From: Actinomycetes bacterium
GTDB taxonomy: Bacteria; Actinomycetota; Humimicrobiia; Humimicrobiales; Humimicrobiaceae
DNA length: 8,042 nucleotides
NCBI GenBank assembly: GCA_030609215.1
Contig: JAUWCR010000054.1
Location: 1 to 8,042, forward strand
Direction: 5' to 3'
Shown here piece after piece: positions 5,186-8,042 of the stretch (positions are counted from its first letter, which is position 1; every line of letters starts with the position of its first letter). The position numbers were made by a program, and so were the translations under genes. The notes under the pieces were generated by a model, which saw only the letters and a list, made by a program, of their open reading frames with translations, was not told the origin of the DNA and made no database searches.

Positions 5186-6724
5186 ATGAAAAGAATAATT
5201 GCTTGCGATCTTGGTACAAGCGGTATTAAGGCTTCTTTATTTGATAAAGAAGGGAATATTAATGAAAGTACTTTTGAGCAATATACTACTTATTATAGGG
5301 ATTCAAATATTAGTGAGCAGAAACCTTCAGATTGGTGGTGTTGTATTATAAAAAGTATAAAAAATCTTATTAACAAAAGCAACCTAATAATAAAGGAGGT
5401 TGAATGTATTGCTGTAACAGGGCATAGCTTGGGTGTTATACCAATAGATAAATATGGTGAACTACTTAGGGAAAAAGTACCAATTTGGTCAGATAGTAGA
5501 GCAAAAAAACAAGCTTTGAATTTTTTTAAAAATTATGATTATAAGAAGTGGTATTATACTACCGGAAATGGATTCCCGCCAGAGCTCTATCCGGCATTTA
5601 AAATGCTTTGGTATGAAGAAAATGAACCGGAAACATATCAGAAAGCTATGAAATTTTTGGGCACTAAAGATTACATAAATTATAAACTAACCGGGAAATT
5701 TTATACTGATTATTCTTATGCCTCTGGTACAGGTTTATATAATCTTTATAATTGGAAATATGACGATGAATTAATAAGTGCATTTAAAATAGATAAAAAT
5801 AAGCTTCCGAAAATAGTATCTTCAAAAGAAATTATTGGTTCCATTACAAAAGTTGCTGCAGAGCAGGTTGGTTTAAAATCAGGGATTCCTGTTGTATGCG
5901 GAGGTGTAGATAATTCATGTATGGCGTTGGGTGCTTTATGTTATAAAGAAAATAGAACATATACTTCATTGGGTTCTTCAGCATGGATAGCTGTTTCTTC
6001 ACATAAACCTTTGCTAAGCCTTACAAGCAAACCATTTGTTTTCGCCCATGTATTGAATGATCAATTTGTTTCTGCGGTCCCAATTTTTTCAGCAGGAGCT
6101 TCTTTTAACTGGATAGGTGAAAATTTTTTCAAAAATTATAAGGAAAAAGAAAAGTTAGATATGGCAAGTTTATTTGGATTGATGACTTCACTTGCTGAAA
6201 TTTCACCAGTAGGTTCTAATAAACTAATATTTAATCCAAGTCTTGCAGGTGGTTCTTCAATGGATAAAAGTGTTAATATTAAAGGTGCATTTATGGGGCT
6301 AACTCTCAATCATTCAATAAATGATATTGTTAGATCTGCTATGGAAGGTATTGCAATGAATCTCAGGGTTGTATTAGATAAACTCGAAGAAATAACGCCT
6401 GTATCCGATGACATGGTTTTGGTTGGAGGAGGAAGTAAAAATAATCTTTGGAGGAAAATATTTGCAGACATTTATAATAAAAATATAATAAAAACTAATA
6501 TTGATCAAACAGCCACTTCTTTTGGAGCGGCTGCTTTAGCTGCTGTGGGTATAGGTATTTGGGATACCTTTGAAAAGATTGATACTATAATAAAACTTGA
6601 GGAGATAAATAAACCTATTAAAAAAAATAATGAAAAATATGAAAAAATATTGCCAATTTTTAAAAACATTGGAGAAGTGTTATCTGATATTGGAGATAAA
6701 TTGCAGTCTTTGGATTTTGATTAA
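5186..6724 (+). CDS. FGGY-family carbohydrate kinase (xylulokinase-like, substrate unknown)
   Basis: Cytosolic ATP-dependent sugar or polyol kinase, 512 residues, full length for FGGY kinases. N-terminal phosphate loop CDLGTSGIKASLFD at 7-20; WSDSRA at 101-106; KLTG at 167-170 with ASGTGLYNL at 179-187; catalytic base Asp242 in GGVDNSCMALG (239-249); ATP-site GGGSKNNLW at 414-422; and TATSFGAAALAAVGIG at 442-457. The substrate-side motif after beta-strand 3 is GHSLG (79-83), where xylulokinases usually have GQMHG, so xylulose specificity should not be assumed. The ATG is 5 nt after GGAG (5177-5180). It was probably part of the upstream catabolic group: the only interruption is the IS remnant. 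It may phosphorylate the imported sugar or a product of the SDR/DhaKL branch. No terminator is obvious after its stop. Confidence 0.9.
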   Translation: MKRIIACDLGTSGIKASLFDKEGNINESTFEQYTTYYRDSNISEQKPSDWWCCIIKSIKNLINKSNLIIKEVECIAVTGHSLGVIPIDKYGELLREKVPIWSDSRAKKQALNFFKNYDYKKWYYTTGNGFPPELYPAFKMLWYEENEPETYQKAMKFLGTKDYINYKLTGKFYTDYSYASGTGLYNLYNWKYDDELISAFKIDKNKLPKIVSSKEIIGSITKVAAEQVGLKSGIPVVCGGVDNSCMALGALCYKENRTYTSLGSSAWIAVSSHKPLLSLTSKPFVFAHVLNDQFVSAVPIFSAGASFNWIGENFFKNYKEKEKLDMASLFGLMTSLAEISPVGSNKLIFNPSLAGGSSMDKSVNIKGAFMGLTLNHSINDIVRSAMEGIAMNLRVVLDKLEEITPVSDDMVLVGGGSKNNLWRKIFADIYNKNIIKTNIDQTATSFGAAALAAVGIGIWDTFEKIDTIIKLEEINKPIKKNNEKYEKILPIFKNIGEVLSDIGDKLQSLDFD

Positions 6725-6818
6725 AAACTACTTCTTTATCCGCAATCTAATTTTTTAAAACATACATATTGTACTAATAAAACTCTTTAATTCCATAAAT
6801 ATCAGGTTCGAATTTAGA

Positions 6819-7384
6819 CTAACGGATAATTGAGACAATAGTTGCAATATATCTGGTACTATTTCCACTGTAAGAGGACAAAAACTTTATTACAAGACGG
6901 CCGGTTATTCCATTTGAAAAGCCTACTTTCGAATCGTCCAAAAAAGTCAAAAATTTTTGCAGTATACTGAATATGGATGTCTTTCCCATTGAACTATATT
7001 TTCTCGATATGCAAATCTCTTTGAAAACTTCGTAATCTTTTGTGAACTGAACCGGGCACTCAAAAGGCCTTCTTCCAGGTCTTTTTTTTATAATCATCGT
7101 ACCGTATTCTGAATAATCCCATAAAACCTGAAATCCTCTGATAGCAGAGCGTACTTTTGCCGGATGTTTACCGTAAAGACCTTCAATGCTAAGCCCGAAT
7201 TTATACTTTATAAAATCAAGTCCAAGATTAGCTGAATAACACTCAACCCCCTTTCCTTCATATATTTCAGCAGACTGTTATAACAATGTCTGTAACGGCC
7301 AACCGTATAATCGGCATAGTTTTGTTCCTGCAAAGCAGCAAGAATCTTAGCGGTAACTTTCTGGATTTTTGATTTTTTTTCCAT
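6819..7384 (-). pseudogene. Truncated, frameshifted N-terminal part of a tyrosine-recombinase-like integrase
   Basis: Remnant of a site-specific recombinase. ATG at 7384 is 7 nt after AAGGAG (7392-7397 on the other strand), so the start is well supported. The frame begins MEKKSKIQKVTAKILAALQE and stops at 7208-7210. One missing base in the five-C run 7247-7251 (G-run on the coding strand) explains this, because the shifted frame continues coherently (GLDFIKYKFGLSIEGLYGKH, later PGRRPFECPVQF) to TAG at 6819-6821. The repaired product would be about 188 residues. Its last part (SILQKFLTFLDDSKVGFSNG then STRYIATIVSIIR) looks like the SAM-like core-binding domain of tyrosine recombinases. No catalytic domain with the R..H-R..Y residues follows, so the gene is cut off. 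Similar N-terminal regions occur in multi-recombinase (Tn554/RIT-like) elements, an inference from memory. Confidence 0.65.
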
Positions 7385-7426
7385 AAATAAGCTCCTTTCA
7401 TTTAGAATTTTGAATTTATTATAAAA

Positions 7427-7495
7427 TAATATGGGGAGTGTTGTTGGTTAAAAACGCCTTTAAAACAGTATCTTTATCAAACACTCCCCATATTA
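7427..7495. repeat. Perfect 16-bp inverted repeat upstream of the integrase remnant
   Basis: The arm TAATATGGGGAGTGTT (7427-7442) is exactly matched by its reverse complement at 7480-7495, enclosing a 37-nt spacer. It lies 43 bp upstream of the integrase start on the minus strand. Likely a terminal or recombinase-binding structure of the element to which the integrase belonged, or a regulatory palindrome of its promoter region. There is no T-run after either arm, so a terminator is unlikely. Confidence 0.65.
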
Positions 7496-7520
7496 AAGCA
7501 CTCTACATATTGGCGATTCA

Positions 7521-7595
7521 TTATGTGAAGTAAAAACAATACCGGCTAGGTAAATACCCACCATACAAGGGTGTCTAGATTTTTACTTCACATAA
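7521..7595. repeat. Perfect 16-bp inverted repeat with nested stem, probable element terminus
   Basis: The arm TTATGTGAAGTAAAAA (7521-7536) is exactly repeated in reverse complement at 7580-7595. Inside is a smaller stem, ACCC (7556-7559) with GGGT (7569-7572), and two copies of CTAG (7546-7549 and 7575-7578). It is 25 bp outside the 7427-7495 inverted repeat. Two consecutive perfect palindromic structures immediately upstream of a recombinase gene fit the end of a tyrosine-recombinase transposon. The assignment is inference; the symmetry is direct. Confidence 0.65.
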
Positions 7596-7769
7596 CGGAG
7601 TTCTCAACATAATAACTCGTAGGTGACAATATCACTGAATAACAACACAATCCTCAGCGACTATTTGACTTTATGGCTTATTGTGATAATATAACCAAGC
7701 ATTAAAAGTTAAAATTGTAATAAACATGCAAGATTGCCGTAAGACATGAAAGATAACTATTTAAATAAT

Positions 7770-7949
7770 TTAGGTATATTTAAGCAGGTTGAGAAGGGTA
7801 ACCTTCAGTTCAACAAAAGGCTAATCAGCATGATCCTCTTTCTCAAAGACAATACCTGCTGGCGCAGCTAATAAAATATCAGGTTAGCCAGTATTTAGTA
7901 TTGCTTCATTTAATTTGTTTTTTCTAGATACTAAAATTTGAAAGTCATC
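7770..7949 (-). pseudogene. Possible decayed protein-coding remnant, family not recognised
   Basis: One minus-strand frame reads like degraded coding sequence. It runs DDFQILVSRKNKLNEAILNT, then a TAA (7884-7886), PDILLAAPAGIVFEKEDHAD, a TAG (7821-7823), PFVELKVTLLNLLKYT, and a TAA (7770-7772). The middle blocks have protein-like composition and codon use, and the two in-frame stops would each need one or two base changes. There is no start codon or ribosome site. I cannot name a family. Chance is a real alternative because the stretch is only 59 codons and overlaps an inverted repeat. Confidence 0.3.
7783..7860. repeat. Imperfect long inverted repeat with internal hairpin
   Basis: AGCAGGT (7783-7789) pairs with ACCTGCT (7854-7860), and TTGAGAA (7789-7795) can alternatively pair with TTCTCAA (7840-7846), separated from the outer arm by an asymmetric bulge. 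A local hairpin also forms at 7788-7814: GTTGA with TCAAC around GAAGG-GTAA-CCTTC. The structures compete. They may be a recombination site, a structured RNA remnant, or coincidence. Confidence 0.35.
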
Positions 7950-8042
7950 TTATATTAATTTTCCTGTTTTTCTTATAGTTTTATTGGAGTTTCAAATTAT
8001 TTTTTGTAATAAATTTTTCGTTGTATCTTAAGGGTATAGATT

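Larger units (their letters stand above)
7596..8042. other. AT-rich tail without an intact gene
   Basis: No open frame of useful length with a ribosome site is present on either strand. The stretch contains an imperfect inverted repeat (7783-7860) and a decayed minus-strand frame (7770-7949), listed separately. From about 7900 to the end the sequence is T-rich on the plus strand with nothing recognisable. Confidence 0.6.

Noticed and set aside
7521..7595. Integron attC site
   Set aside because: The stem is a perfect 16-bp match without the RYYYAAC/GTTRRRY core boxes expected of attC, and no gene cassette adjoins it.

Overview
The window is AT-rich bacterial DNA with compact co-directional genes, strong Shine-Dalgarno sites (AGGAGG type), a TTG start and standard stop codons. 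This suits a low-GC anaerobe of Firmicutes/Clostridia or Atribacterota type. The lineage is inferred from style only; no rRNA or marker gene is present.

Positions 1-4362 (+ strand) hold a sugar or polyol catabolic operon. In order it has the likely tail of an upstream gene, an RbsC-type ABC sugar permease, a GolD-like short-chain polyol dehydrogenase, split DhaK and DhaL ketose-kinase subunits, and a DeoC-type class I aldolase. After an interruption, 5186-6724 (+) encodes an FGGY (XylB-like) sugar kinase with its own candidate promoter. A working model is: ABC import of a polyol or sugar, oxidation to a ketose by the SDR, phosphorylation by DhaK-DhaL and/or the FGGY kinase, and cleavage by the aldolase. 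The substrate cannot be read from the sequence. The DhaK/DhaL variants resemble polyol or erythrulose-type kinases more than the classical PTS glycerone kinase, and no dhaM is visible. The aldolase keeps its catalytic residues but has lost the usual phosphate-binding serine loop, which is the most unusual enzymatic feature here.

Positions 4366-4878 are a dead IS200/IS605-type insertion. A minus-strand tnpA carries a frameshift and a His-to-Arg change in the HUH motif, and lies between two copies of a 21-bp subterminal hairpin sequence. It starts 4 bp after the aldolase stop and separates the aldolase from the FGGY kinase.

Positions 6725-8042 are a mobile-element graveyard. They hold a frameshifted, truncated N-terminal part of a tyrosine-recombinase-like integrase (minus strand), two perfect 16-bp inverted repeats just upstream of it that look like an element terminus, and AT-rich DNA with another imperfect inverted repeat and a badly decayed minus-strand reading frame. 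No CRISPR array, tRNA or rRNA was seen.
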